In this document: positions 44,318-52,933 of the stretch, in pieces
How the letters are laid out: the number at the start of each line of letters is the position of its first letter
Numbering within the stretch: position 1 is the stretch's first letter
Source: Streptomyces sp. NBC_00258
Lineage (GTDB): Bacteria; Actinomycetota; Actinomycetes; Streptomycetales; Streptomycetaceae
Assembly (NCBI RefSeq): GCF_036182465.1
Contig: NZ_CP108081.1
Coordinates: 4,526,001 to 4,590,000 of the forward strand
Length of the DNA stretch: 64,000 nucleotides
Direction: 5' to 3'
Notes under the pieces: generated by a model
What the model saw: only the letters and a program-made list of their open reading frames with translations
Told to the model about the DNA's origin: nothing
The model's database searches: none
Made by a program: the position numbers and the translations under genes

Positions 44318-45462
44318 GGAACGGGGACGGGCCGGTGCAGGACGAAGAGCGCGGCACACGGGAACTTCCCGGCAACGGCGAGGACGGCCCGACCGGGCCA
44401 CGGCGTCCGGCGGAAGGTGTCGACGGCATCCCCGAGCAGCAGGCCCGGCCGCATCCGGAGGACGACGCCTCCTCGGCGGCCGAAGCACCTCGGCGGGAAG
44501 AGCCGATCGACAAGGACGGGCGCGAGGCGCTCTCCGGCAGTGACGGGCGACAGGATCCAGACGTTGCCGCGCAGTGGGGGTCCCCCCGGACGGAGTCTGG
44601 GGGAACGTCCTCGGAAGGGCGGCGGCGGGTGACGGGCGGGATCATGAGCGAGCAGCACGAGCACGAACGAAATGCCGACAGCGGCGCGTCGGGTACGCAG
44701 CACGACCCCCACGACCGCGCCGGGGCGCGGGCCAGGTTCATCGAGCTGCGCAAGCTGGACCCCGCCGGCCCGGAGTACGCGGAGCTGCGCAACCGGCTGG
44801 TCCGGATGCATCTGCCGCTCGTGGAGCACCTCGCGCGCCGCTTCCGCAACCGCGGCGAGCCGCTGGACGACCTCACACAGGTCGCCACGATCGGTCTGAT
44901 CAAGTCGGTCGACCGCTTCGACCCGGAGCGCGGCGTCGAGTTCTCGACGTACGCGACTCCGACGGTGGTCGGTGAGATCAAGCGGCACTTCCGCGACAAG
45001 GGCTGGGCGGTGCGTGTGCCGCGCCGGCTGCAGGAGCTGCGGCTCGCTCTCACCACGGCGACCGCGGAGCTCTCGCAGCGGCACGGCCGCTCGCCCACCG
45101 TGCACGAGCTGGCCGAGAAGCTGGGCATCTCGGAGGAGGAGGTCCTGGAGGGCCTGGAGTCGGCCAACGCGTACTCCACGCTGTCCCTGGACGTCCCCGA
45201 CACGGACGACGAGTCCCCGGCGGTCGCGGACACCCTGGGCGCGTACGACGAGGCCCTGGAAGGCGTCGAGTACCGCGAGTCCCTCAAGCCCCTTCTTGAG
45301 GACCTTCCACCGCGCGAGAAGCGGATCCTCCTCCTTCGCTTCTTCGCCAACATGACCCAGTCCCAGATCGCCCAGGAGGTGGGCATCTCCCAGATGCACG
45401 TCTCCCGCCTGCTGGCCCGCACCCTGGCCCAGCTCCGCGAAAAGCTCCTGGTGGAGGAGTAA
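44314..45462 (+). CDS. sigH: Stress-response sigma factor SigH
   Basis: SigB/SigF-type sigma factor of 382 residues. Region 2 contains MHLPLVEHLARRFRNRGEPL and SVDRFDPERGVEFSTYATPT; region 3 HGRSPTVHELAEKLGISEEE; region 4 TQSQIAQEVGISQMHVSRLL. About 120 N-terminal residues are charged and disordered. In S. coelicolor sigH gives several products from alternative starts; here an in-frame ATG (44644, residue 111) with GGGCGGG upstream would yield a short form that still has all sigma regions. GTG 44314 overlaps the anti-sigma stop. It controls osmotic-stress and development genes. Confidence 0.93.
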   Translation: MRNGDGPVQDEERGTRELPGNGEDGPTGPRRPAEGVDGIPEQQARPHPEDDASSAAEAPRREEPIDKDGREALSGSDGRQDPDVAAQWGSPRTESGGTSSEGRRRVTGGIMSEQHEHERNADSGASGTQHDPHDRAGARARFIELRKLDPAGPEYAELRNRLVRMHLPLVEHLARRFRNRGEPLDDLTQVATIGLIKSVDRFDPERGVEFSTYATPTVVGEIKRHFRDKGWAVRVPRRLQELRLALTTATAELSQRHGRSPTVHELAEKLGISEEEVLEGLESANAYSTLSLDVPDTDDESPAVADTLGAYDEALEGVEYRESLKPLLEDLPPREKRILLLRFFANMTQSQIAQEVGISQMHVSRLLARTLAQLREKLLVEE

Positions 45463-45467
45463 CGGAC

Positions 45468-45527
45468 CGCGCCCCTGTCACAGGGGCGCGGGCAACTACC
45501 GGCTCTTCGGGGCGCGGGGAACTGCGC
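45468..45527. terminator. sigH terminator plus palindromic element copy C
   Basis: CGCGCCCCTG (45468-45477) pairs with CAGGGGCGCG (45481-45490) around TCA, right after the sigH stop. GGGGCGCGGGGAACTGCGC (45509-45527) is an inverted arm of the dispersed element. This lies between convergent sigH and a membrane-protein gene. Confidence 0.7.
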
Positions 45528-45602
45528 GATCAGCCACAACGGGCCCGCAGACTCGGTGCGCCCTCGGCCCACCCCGGCAGTACGCCGTCGGCCCACCCCG
45601 GA

Positions 45603-46052
45603 CTACTTCGTTTCCCGTACGCCACCCGGCCCGGTGATCCCCAGGGCCCTGGTCGTCTCCGGATTCACGATCAGCACCAGCGCCGCAACAGCCACCACCG
45701 CCAGGGCGATCCCCCCGGGAATGGCGAGACTGTCGGCCTGAAGCAGGTTGTACGCGACGGGCAGCGCCATGATCTGCGTGATGATCGCCGGCCCCCGGCT
45801 CCACCCGCGCCGCAGCAACAGCCCACGCGCGGCCAGCAGCGGAAGCAGCGCGAGCACGATCAGCGTCACGCCTCCCGTGACGGCCTGGCTGCGGTCGTCC
45901 GGGTGCCCCGTGAGACCCATCACAAGCATGTAGCCGCCGCCGGCCACAAGAGCGAGCCCCTCCAGCGCGGCGAGCGCCGCCGCGACGGTCAGCCGCGTGG
46001 GACGGGGTTCGGCGTCGGGGGCGTCCGGGGTCGTCTTCTGCTCAGAACTCAC
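45603..46052 (-). CDS. Small integral membrane protein
   Basis: Protein of 149 residues with about four membrane helices (LTVAAALAALEGLALVAGG, TLIVLALLPLLAARGLLL, IIQIMALPVAYN-like IITQIMALPVAYNLL, IALAVVAVAALVLIV). The short hydrophilic N-terminus precedes them. Homologues occur across Streptomyces without assigned function. It starts at ATG 46052 and is divergent from the lipid-kinase gene. No catalytic motif is seen. Confidence 0.78.
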   Translation of the reverse strand: MSSEQKTTPDAPDAEPRPTRLTVAAALAALEGLALVAGGGYMLVMGLTGHPDDRSQAVTGGVTLIVLALLPLLAARGLLLRRGWSRGPAIITQIMALPVAYNLLQADSLAIPGGIALAVVAVAALVLIVNPETTRALGITGPGGVRETK

Positions 46053-46187
46053 CCCTGAAGGGTAGCCCTCACCCCGTACCCGCCAACGGCCCCGGGGCGC
46101 CCTCGGAAACCCGCTGTGTGCTCCCCCTCACACCTGATCCTTACCTCGGTATGGGCCGAGTACCACGCGGTAGGTACGCTGCATCGC

Positions 46188-47156
46188 ATGCGTGCACTTC
46201 TCGTGGTCAATCCGGCAGCAACCACCACAAGCGCGCGCACGCGTGACGTCTTGATCCACGCCCTGGCGAGCGAGATGAAGCTCGAAGCGGTCACCACCGA
46301 GTACCGCGGGCACGCCAGAGACCTCGGCCGGCAGGCCGCGGAGAGCAAGGACATAGAACTGGTCGTGGCCCTCGGCGGCGACGGCACGGTCAACGAGGTC
46401 GTGAACGGTCTGCTGCACGGCGGCCCCGACCCCGACCGGCTGCCCGGCCTCGCCGTCGTCCCCGGCGGCTCCACCAATGTCTTCGCGCGAGCCCTCGGCC
46501 TGCCGAACGAGCCCGTGGAGGCCACCGGTGCCCTCCTCGACGCGTTGCGCGAGGGCCGGCAGCGCACGGTGGGCCTCGGCCTCGCCGCGGGCACCCCGGG
46601 CAGTGAGGACGAAGGAGTCCCCGCCCGCTGGTTCACCTTCAACGCGGGTCTCGGCTTCGACGCCGGCGTGGTCGGCCGCGTCGAACAGCACCGCGAGCGC
46701 GGCAAGCGTTCCACGCACTCCCTCTACCTGCGCCAGGCGATGCGCCAGTTCTTCGGGGAGACCCACCGCCGCCACGGCACGATCACCCTGGAGCGGCCCG
46801 GCGCGGACCCGGTGGCCGATTTGGTGCTGTCGATAGTCTGCAACACCTCTCCGTGGACGTATCTGGGCAATCGCCCGGTGTACGCGTCACCTAAGGCCTC
46901 GTTCGATACCGGGCTCGACGTACTCGGTCTCAGCCGCATGTCGACGGCCGCGGTTGCCCGGTATGGCACCCAGTTGCTCACTTCGTCCCCCGAGCGCGGA
47001 CCCCATGGGAAGCATGCGGTGTCCCTGCACGACCTGACCGACTTCACCTTGCATTCGAAGGTCCCACTCCCCCTGCAGATGGACGGCGACCACCTCGGAC
47101 TGCGTACGAGCGTGACGTTCACAGGCGTTCGTCGTGCACTGCGTGTGATTGTGTGA
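46188..47156 (+). CDS. Diacylglycerol/sphingosine kinase-like lipid kinase
   Basis: DAGK_cat-domain protein of 322 residues. It opens LLVVNPAATTTSARTRD; the nucleotide loop is VVALGGDGTVNEVVNGL; PGGSTNVFARALGLP follows. These are the hallmarks of YegS/DgkB-type kinases that phosphorylate lipids such as diacylglycerol. ATG 46188 is used. A TAGGTA hexamer lies about ten bases before the ATG, so the transcript may be nearly leaderless. It is followed by the wblE leader. Substrate not established. Confidence 0.9.
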   Translation: MRALLVVNPAATTTSARTRDVLIHALASEMKLEAVTTEYRGHARDLGRQAAESKDIELVVALGGDGTVNEVVNGLLHGGPDPDRLPGLAVVPGGSTNVFARALGLPNEPVEATGALLDALREGRQRTVGLGLAAGTPGSEDEGVPARWFTFNAGLGFDAGVVGRVEQHRERGKRSTHSLYLRQAMRQFFGETHRRHGTITLERPGADPVADLVLSIVCNTSPWTYLGNRPVYASPKASFDTGLDVLGLSRMSTAAVARYGTQLLTSSPERGPHGKHAVSLHDLTDFTLHSKVPLPLQMDGDHLGLRTSVTFTGVRRALRVIV

Positions 47157-47474
47157 GCGGAACGGGCTAAAGTCCTTCCACTCGAACGTTTAGGCCAGGA
47201 TCCACCCCATGGAAGTACGGCTGTGACCTAGTCGACACCGAGGAATCAAAAAAAACTTTCCGGTAGGGGTTGTATCCGCCGCTGAGGTTTGCGAGTCTCT
47301 TTGTGGCGCTCGGGACGGGCCGCAACATCGCCCCCACAGAGCGCCGGAACCCCTCCTCAATTCACAGGACCACGCCAGCCCGTCTGGTAGTCGGCCCTTC
47401 ACTTGTTGAGGGATTCGTGAAAGCGTTCACATTCACAAGCAACGTGCATGTAATACCAAGGAGAGGTAGCAGCC
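47157..47474 (+). promoter_or_regulatory. Long wblE upstream region
   Basis: 318 nt without a gene. GGAATC followed by an A8 run and CTTTCC (47242-47261) is AT-rich for this genome, then GGTAGGGGTTGTATCC. This resembles a promoter zone but no standard -10/-35 pair fits well. AAGGAGAGG at 47459-47467 is the wblE ribosome site. A long untranslated leader is plausible. Confidence 0.5.
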
Positions 47475-47732
47475 ATGGACTGGCGTCACAACGCCGTTTG
47501 CCGCGAGGAAGACCCCGAGCTCTTCTTCCCCATCGGCAACACCGGTCCTGCGCTGCTGCAGATCGAGGAAGCCAAGGCCGTCTGCCGTCGCTGCCCCGTC
47601 ATGGAGCAGTGCCTGCAGTGGGCGCTCGAGTCCGGCCAGGACTCCGGCGTCTGGGGTGGTCTCAGCGAGGACGAGCGCCGCGCCATGAAGCGCCGCGCCG
47701 CCCGCAACCGGGCCCGCCAGGCATCCGCCTGA
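47475..47732 (+). CDS. wblE: WhiB-like [4Fe-4S] transcription factor WblE
   Basis: 85-residue protein. The four cluster ligands are C9, C37, C40 and C46 (C-x2-C-x5-C). The WhiB turn motif GVWGGLSEDER and a basic C-terminus RRAARNRARQ for DNA contact follow. It is the orthologue of mycobacterial WhiB1, which binds the primary sigma factor and reacts with nitric oxide. ATG 47475 has AAGGAGAGG upstream. It is monocistronic, bounded by a strong terminator. The cluster-ligand spacing is canonical. Confidence 0.96.
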   Translation: MDWRHNAVCREEDPELFFPIGNTGPALLQIEEAKAVCRRCPVMEQCLQWALESGQDSGVWGGLSEDERRAMKRRAARNRARQASA

Positions 47733-47841
47733 CAACCCACCCCACACGGCCTGAGCTTGGCGGCGCGTACAGCGAGTACGCTTCTCCCGCCCCCGAGCCG
47801 CAGCGCGCAGTACCCCCGATGCGCAGATAGCAACGAACACG

Positions 47842-47876
47842 ATGAGCCCCGGACCGGAAAACGGTCCGGGGCTCAT
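47842..47876. terminator. wblE/pdtaS bidirectional terminator
   Basis: A 15-bp perfect stem (47842-47856 with 47862-47876) with a GAAAA loop, between the convergent wblE and kinase genes. TT follows on the plus strand. Confidence 0.85.
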
Positions 47877-47988
47877 TGCTGTTTGCGGCTGCGTCTTCGT
47901 GGGGTACCCGACGACCGCCGGCCACCGCCGGCAACTCGTGACGATTACGCAGAGTGTGCGTGGAGTAATGGTGCGGATTGCCTGTGTC

Positions 47989-49464
47989 TCACTTGTGGGG
48001 CACCACCGGAATGTCCAGGACGACCTGTGTCCCGCGCTCGGGGGCGCGGACCATGTCGAAGGTGCCGCCCAACTCCCCCTCCACCAGGGTCCGTACGATC
48101 TGCAGGCCCAGATTGCCCGAGCGGTGCGGGTCGAAGCCCTCGGGCAGACCGATGCCGTCGTCCTGGACGGTGACCAGGAGGCGGGCCTCCTTCGTGGTGC
48201 CGCCGCGGACCGCGGACACCTCGACCGTGCCGCGGTCGCCTTCCCGGAAGCCGTGTTCCAGCGCGTTCTGCAGAATCTCCGTGAGGACCATGGAGAGCGG
48301 GGTCGCGACCTCGGCGTCGAGTATGCCGAAGCGCCCGGTGCGCCGGCCGACCACCTTGCCCGGGGAGATCTCGGCGACCATGGCGAGCACCCGGTCGGCG
48401 ATCTCGTCGAACTCCACGCGCTCGTCCAGGTTCTGGGAGAGCGTCTCGTGCACGATGGCGATCGACCCGACTCGGCGCACGGCCTCTTCGAGCGCCTCGC
48501 GGCCCCGGTCGGACTCGATACGGCGGGCCTGGAGACGGAGCAGGGCCGCGACCGTCTGGAGGTTGTTCTTCACCCGGTGGTGGATCTCCCGGATGGTCGC
48601 GTCCTTGGTGATCAACTCGCGCTCGCGGCGCCGCAGTTCGGTCACATCACGCAGGAGTACGAGCGAACCCACCCGCGTGCCCTTGGGTTTGAGCGGGATG
48701 GCGCGCAGCTGGATCACGCCGTCGTTGCTCTCGATCTCGAACTCGCGGGGCGCCCAGCCGCTGGCGACCTTGGCCAGCGCCTCGTCCACCGGGCCGCGGG
48801 ACGGGGCGAGTTCGGAAGTGGTTTTGCCCAGGTGGTGGCCGACCAGGTCGGCGGCGAGGCCGAGACGGTGGTACGCCGACAGCGCGTTCGGCGACGCGTA
48901 CTGGACGATGCCCTCGGCGTCCAGCCGGATCAGGCCGTCACCCACCCGCGGCGAGGCGTCCATGTCGACCTGCTGGTCGGGGAACGGGAAGGAGCCTGCC
49001 GCGATCATCTGTGCGAGGTCGGACGCGCTCTGCAGATAGGTGAGTTCGAGCCGCGAGGGCGTGCGCACGGTGAGGAGATTGGTGTTGCGGGCGATGACGC
49101 CCAGGACGCGGCCCTCCCTGCGCACGGGGATCGACTCGACCCGTACGGGAACTTCTTCGCGCCACTCCGGGTCGCCCTCGCGCACGATCCGGCCCTCGTC
49201 CAGGGCCGCGTCCAGCATGGGGCGGCGGCCGCGCGGGACGAGGTGGCCGACCATGTCGTCCTGGTACGAGGTGGGGCCGGTGTTGGGCCTCATCTGGGCG
49301 ACCGACACATAGCGGGTGCCGTCGCGGGTGGGAACCCACAGGACGAGGTCCGCGAAGGAGAGGTCGGAGAGCAGCTGCCACTCCGAGACCAGCAGGTGCA
49401 GCCACTCGAGGTCGGAGTCACCGAGGGCTGTGTGCTGGCGGACGAGTTCGTTCATGGAGGGCAC
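47989..49464 (-). CDS. pdtaS: PdtaS-like sensor histidine kinase
   Basis: Soluble kinase of about 491 residues: an N-terminal GAF-like domain (ADLVLWVPTRDGTRYVSVAQ), a PAS domain (DGLIRLDAEGIVQYASPNAL), then HisKA_2 with the phospho-acceptor in REIHHRVKNNLQT and HATPase_c (ILQNALEHGF, DDGIGLPEGF). No membrane segment is present. This matches PdtaS of mycobacteria, which signals to the RNA-binding ANTAR regulator PdtaR; no partner gene is adjacent here. GTG 49464 is preferred: TACGCT ends seven bases before it, suggesting a leaderless start; ATG 49455 is the alternative. Confidence 0.9.
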   Translation of the reverse strand: MPSMNELVRQHTALGDSDLEWLHLLVSEWQLLSDLSFADLVLWVPTRDGTRYVSVAQMRPNTGPTSYQDDMVGHLVPRGRRPMLDAALDEGRIVREGDPEWREEVPVRVESIPVRREGRVLGVIARNTNLLTVRTPSRLELTYLQSASDLAQMIAAGSFPFPDQQVDMDASPRVGDGLIRLDAEGIVQYASPNALSAYHRLGLAADLVGHHLGKTTSELAPSRGPVDEALAKVASGWAPREFEIESNDGVIQLRAIPLKPKGTRVGSLVLLRDVTELRRRERELITKDATIREIHHRVKNNLQTVAALLRLQARRIESDRGREALEEAVRRVGSIAIVHETLSQNLDERVEFDEIADRVLAMVAEISPGKVVGRRTGRFGILDAEVATPLSMVLTEILQNALEHGFREGDRGTVEVSAVRGGTTKEARLLVTVQDDGIGLPEGFDPHRSGNLGLQIVRTLVEGELGGTFDMVRAPERGTQVVLDIPVVPHK

Positions 49465-49758
49465 GTGTGCGAGCGTACCCGCCGGGTACGACATGCTCCG
49501 AAATCGGCCATCCGTACGGGCCCGGAAACACCCGCGGGCCGCGGCGCCTGAGAGGGACCCTCAACCCTCCCGGCACCGCAGCCCGGAGCAACATCGGCCG
49601 CGGGCTGTGCGGTCCCGTTCGGCCGAAGGATGAGGATCCGGTGCAGTCAGGGCAGAGAGCGCCGGCTCCTCGGTCCGTCTTCCTGTGCGGGGAAGACGGA
49701 GGCTTGGTCATTCGGACGGCTTGATCATCCAGTTGCATTCTCAAGCTTTGTACGATTG

Positions 49759-49770
49759 TGGACTAGACCA
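49759..49770. promoter_or_regulatory. DasR-type operator (dre), orphan
   Basis: TGGACTAGACCA with flanks TTG and CTC matches the DasR consensus centred on TGGTCTAGACCA. It lies in the 400-nt region between the pdtaS start and the end of the TetR gene, 295 nt upstream of pdtaS. No das gene adjoins. The rest of 49465-49865 shows no gene. Confidence 0.65.
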
Positions 49771-49865
49771 CTCTCGACTGTCCATGCGTTGGCGGATGTT
49801 TGTTGTTGTCTCTTTATCCAACAACTCACGTCCTACATCCACCACGCAGCCTATCCCCGAGCGGT

Positions 49866-50498
49866 TCACGAGCGGGGCCAGATTCTCATGGCGAGTTCGG
49901 CGAGCGCCTCCAGCTCTTCCTTGGTGGCGCCGTCACGGGCCTGCTGGGACATGCCCTGGATCATGGCTCCGGTGTGCCGGGCCAGGGCTGCCGCGTCGAT
50001 GTCCGCGGGCAGCTCACCTGCGGCGACGCCGGACCTTACACGGCCCTCGATGGCGGCGATGTTCGCGTTGCGCCGCTCGCGGAGGGACTCCTCCACCTCC
50101 GGGGTGGTGCAGTTGGTGGCCGCGTGGACGATCAGGCAGCCGTGCGGACGGCCCGGCTCGGTGTACTCGGCCGCGGCCTCGTGCAGCATCCGCTCGACCG
50201 CGGCTCGGGCCGTCGACTCCTCGGCGAGGGCGCGATCGCCGAACGAGCCGTACCTCGCGCCGTACTCGCGCACGACCTCGTCGAAGAGCGAGCGCTTGTC
50301 GCCGAAGGCCGCGTAGAGGCTGGGGGCGCCGATGCCCATGACCTGGGTGAGGTCCGAGACGGAGGTCGCCTCGTACCCGTGCTCCCAGAAGGCGAGGATC
50401 GCCTTCTCCAGCGCGGTCTCACGGTCGAAGGAGCGGGGGCGACCGCGAGGCTTCGAGCCCGGACCGGCGGCGTCCTTGATGTCGTGGCTGCTCACCAT
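49866..50498 (-). CDS. TetR-family regulator
   Basis: Repressor of 210 residues. The HTH region is ALEKAILAFWEHGYEATSVS followed by MGIGAPSLYAAFGDKRSLFD, close to the TetR_C_16/AcrR group. The C-terminal domain contains HGCLIVHAATNCTTPEVEES, a pattern in regulators of short-chain dehydrogenases. ATG 50498 is used. TACAAT ends seven bases before it, so the transcript may be leaderless. It is divergent from the SDR gene; the duplicated motif between them is the probable operator. Confidence 0.9.
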   Translation of the reverse strand: MVSSHDIKDAAGPGSKPRGRPRSFDRETALEKAILAFWEHGYEATSVSDLTQVMGIGAPSLYAAFGDKRSLFDEVVREYGARYGSFGDRALAEESTARAAVERMLHEAAAEYTEPGRPHGCLIVHAATNCTTPEVEESLRERRNANIAAIEGRVRSGVAAGELPADIDAAALARHTGAMIQGMSQQARDGATKEELEALAELAMRIWPRS

Positions 50499-50510
50499 GG
50501 AGTGAATTGT

Positions 50511-50578
50511 ATAGCGGGTACTAGAGAAATGTCCGCGGCGCGTTGTACGGTCTTTCTGTAGCGACCACTAGACAAATG
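50511..50578. promoter_or_regulatory. Duplicated TetR-type operator between divergent tetR and SDR genes
   Basis: Two direct repeats 47 bp apart share TAGCG, then ACTAGA, then AAATG (50511-50531 and 50558-50578; 16 of 21 positions equal). The first overlaps the tetR promoter region, the second ends 17 nt before the SDR ATG. Confidence 0.55.
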
Positions 50579-50594
50579 AGAAGGGGGCGCCGGC

Positions 50595-51347
50595 ATGGGC
50601 GTGCTCACGGGCAGGACGGCACTCGTCACCGGGGCGAGCAGGGGCATCGGACGCGGCATCGCCGAGCGGCTCGGCCGCGACGGGGCGCGGGTCGGGGTGC
50701 ACTACGGCAGGAGCGAGACGGCCGCGAAGGAGACGGTGGCGACGATCGAGGCGGCCGGCGGCTCGGCGTTCGCGATCCGCGCGGAGCTCGGGCTGCCGGG
50801 AGACGCTGCGGCCCTGTGGGAGGAGTTCGACCGGCACGCGGACGGGGTGGACATCCTGGTGAACAACGCCGGGATCGGTTCGACACCGCCGATCGAGGAG
50901 ATCGACGAGGGGACGTACGACCAGGTCTTCGCGGTGAACGTGAAGGCGCCGTTCTTCATCGTCAGACACGGTCTGGCGCGCCTTCGCGACGGCGGCCGGG
51001 TCGTCAACATCTCCTCGGGGCTGGCACGGACCGCGGTCTTCCCCCACTTGATCGCCTACGCGATGACGAAGGGCGCCCTGGACGTCTTCTCCCGAGACCT
51101 GTCCAAGGTGCTGGGCGCCCGCGGCATCACCGTGAACTCGCTGGCGCCGGGCATCGTCGACACCGACAACACGGCCGAGCTGCTGCACGGCAGTTCCGAC
51201 GGGTGGGCGAAGGCCGCGGCGGTATCGGCGCTCGGCCGGGTGGGCGAGGCAGCCGACATCGCCGACGTGGTGGCGTTCCTCGCCTCGGACGAGGGGCGGT
51301 GGGTGACCGGGCACTGGATGGACGCGACAGGGGGTTCGCTGACCTGA
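50595..51347 (+). CDS. Short-chain dehydrogenase/reductase
   Basis: Classical SDR of 250 residues. Cofactor motif TGASRGIG, structural NNAG, and active site S (NISSGLARTA) with Y-x3-K in YAMTK are all present. The FabG-like fold acts as an NAD(P)-dependent alcohol dehydrogenase or ketoreductase. ATG 50595 has GAAGGGGG upstream. It is divergent from the TetR gene that probably represses it. Substrate unknown. Confidence 0.92.
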   Translation: MGVLTGRTALVTGASRGIGRGIAERLGRDGARVGVHYGRSETAAKETVATIEAAGGSAFAIRAELGLPGDAAALWEEFDRHADGVDILVNNAGIGSTPPIEEIDEGTYDQVFAVNVKAPFFIVRHGLARLRDGGRVVNISSGLARTAVFPHLIAYAMTKGALDVFSRDLSKVLGARGITVNSLAPGIVDTDNTAELLHGSSDGWAKAAAVSALGRVGEAADIADVVAFLASDEGRWVTGHWMDATGGSLT

Positions 51348-51450
51348 GTCCTCGGACGCCCGGGCGCGCCGAGTCCGGCGGGACGCCGTCGGATCGGCGG
51401 AACCGCGCGGCTCCCGCGGGACGGCTGGGGGTCAGCGGGACGGCTCGGGA

Positions 51451-52548
51451 TCAGCGGGTTTCGGTGACCTTCGCGAGGGCGCGGGGTGCGTCCGGGTCCT
51501 GGCCGCGGGCGATGGTGACCTCGTAGGCGAGGAGTTGGAGCGGGAGGATCTCCAGGATCGGCTGGACCTCTTCGGCCACGCCCTCGGTGGGCAGGACGAA
51601 GCCGGCGGAGGCCTGTTCGACCTGGGGCCGGGGACCGATGACGACGAGGTCGGCGCCGCGTCCTCGGAGCCGGTCGAGCACGGGCTGGAGTGCCGCGCCG
51701 CCCCTGCCGTCGGTGACGACCGCGATGACCGGGGAGATGTTGTCGACCATGGCGAGCGGGCCGTGCAGCAGGTCCGCGCCGGAGTAGGAGAGGGCGGGGA
51801 TGTAGCTGGTCTCCATGAGCTTGAGGGCGGCTTCCTTGGCGGTGGGGTAGCCGTAGCCGCGGGAGGTGATCACCATGCGCTCGGCGAAGCGGTAGCGCGA
51901 GGCGAGGGTGCGGATCTCGTCCTGGCGGGCGAGGAGATGCTCGGCGAGGTCGGGGAGCACCTTGGCCTGGGAGCCGTCGCCGCCGCGCAGTCCTTCGACG
52001 AAGAGATAGAGGGCGAGGAGGGAGGCGGTGTAGGTCTTGGTCGCGGGGAGTGCCTTCTCCGGTCCGGCCATGATGTCGATGTGGTACTCGGAGACGGCTG
52101 CCAGCGGTGAGTCCGGGTTGTTGGTCACCGCGACCGTGATGGCGCCGGCCTCGCGGGCGGCCCGGGTCGAGGCCACCAGGTCCGGGGAGCCGCCGGACTG
52201 GCTGACCGTGATCACCAGGACGTCGGTGAGGTCGGGGCGGGCGCCGTAGGCCGTCGTGGTCGACATGGAGGCGAGGCCGCACGGCAGGCCGAGGCGGATC
52301 TCCAGGAGGTACTTGGCGTAGAGGGCGGCGTTGTCGGAGGTCCCTCGGGCGGTGAGCAGTACGAAGCGGGGCTTGCGGGCGGCGACCTGCCGGGCCACGT
52401 CCTGGATGCGCGGGGCGCCCTCCTCCAGGATCCGCCGCAGGACGGCGGGCTGCTCGGCCATCTCGCGGGCCATGATCCGGCCCGGGCGGTCGGACTCGGC
52501 AGGCGCCGGCTGCGCGTCGGGCTGGGGGTCCGGCGGGGTGGCGGTCAT
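51451..52548 (-). CDS. SIS-domain sugar isomerase/deaminase (GlmS C-terminal-like)
   Basis: Protein of 365 residues with two SIS domains. VLLTARGTSDNAALYAKYLL and TVSQSGGSPDLVASTRAARE are the phosphosugar loops; the C-terminal EVQPILEILPLQLLAYEVTI and late AKVTETR match the GlmS isomerase half and NagB-II deaminases. There is no glutaminase domain. Probable role: amino-sugar-phosphate isomerase or deaminase in GlcNAc metabolism, consistent with the divergent nagB and the shared spacer containing a DasR site. ATG 52548 is used. Confidence 0.85.
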   Translation of the reverse strand: MTATPPDPQPDAQPAPAESDRPGRIMAREMAEQPAVLRRILEEGAPRIQDVARQVAARKPRFVLLTARGTSDNAALYAKYLLEIRLGLPCGLASMSTTTAYGARPDLTDVLVITVSQSGGSPDLVASTRAAREAGAITVAVTNNPDSPLAAVSEYHIDIMAGPEKALPATKTYTASLLALYLFVEGLRGGDGSQAKVLPDLAEHLLARQDEIRTLASRYRFAERMVITSRGYGYPTAKEAALKLMETSYIPALSYSGADLLHGPLAMVDNISPVIAVVTDGRGGAALQPVLDRLRGRGADLVVIGPRPQVEQASAGFVLPTEGVAEEVQPILEILPLQLLAYEVTIARGQDPDAPRALAKVTETR

Positions 52549-52778
52549 GGCGTGTCCTCCTGGGGCTGTTGCGTCGTGGGCGGAGCTGCGTCTGAGGGAG
52601 GGGCGGCGGGGCTTGGTTGCGCGTGCGCAGGTTCCATTCCACTCCCCCGGGGCGCGCGGCGCCCGCTCGGGGTGGGGTGACGGTCGGGTGCCGTGGGTCG
52701 GAGTGCCGGCCGCCTGCCGTGGGTCGGGGTGCCGGTCGGATGTGGTCGGTCGAGGTGCCGCTCCGCACCATCGGTCGA

Positions 52779-52826
52779 GGTGGCCTGGGCCGGGGGTGGC
52801 CTGGGCCGGGGGTGGCCTGGGTCGAG
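52779..52826. repeat. 16-bp tandem repeat in the nagB upstream spacer
   Basis: GGTGGCCTGGGCCGGG repeats twice exactly (52779-52794, 52795-52810) and once with changes (52811-52826). A second duplication (TGCCGTGGGTCGG...GTGCCGG) lies at 52689-52740. The 385-nt spacer between the SIS gene and nagB is otherwise non-coding. Confidence 0.75.
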
Positions 52827-52870
52827 GTGGCCGAGGGCTGCTGAGGGGCGACCTTGGAGAGCCATTCTGC

Positions 52871-52887
52871 TAGATTGGTCTATACCA
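52871..52887 (+). promoter_or_regulatory. nagB promoter -10 and DasR operator
   Basis: TAGATT (52871-52876) fits the streptomycete -10 consensus and overlaps TGGTCTATACCA (52876-52887), a near-consensus DasR site. DasR binding here would block nagB transcription, as known in S. coelicolor. Confidence 0.8.
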
Positions 52888-52933
52888 CATGTTCGGTTGT
52901 GTCCCCTTCACCTTTCAGAACGGCAGGCCCAGC

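Noticed and set aside
47242..47271. SigR-like promoter GGAAT...GTT before wblE
   Set aside because: Spacer is 22 nt rather than the expected 18, so I do not call it.
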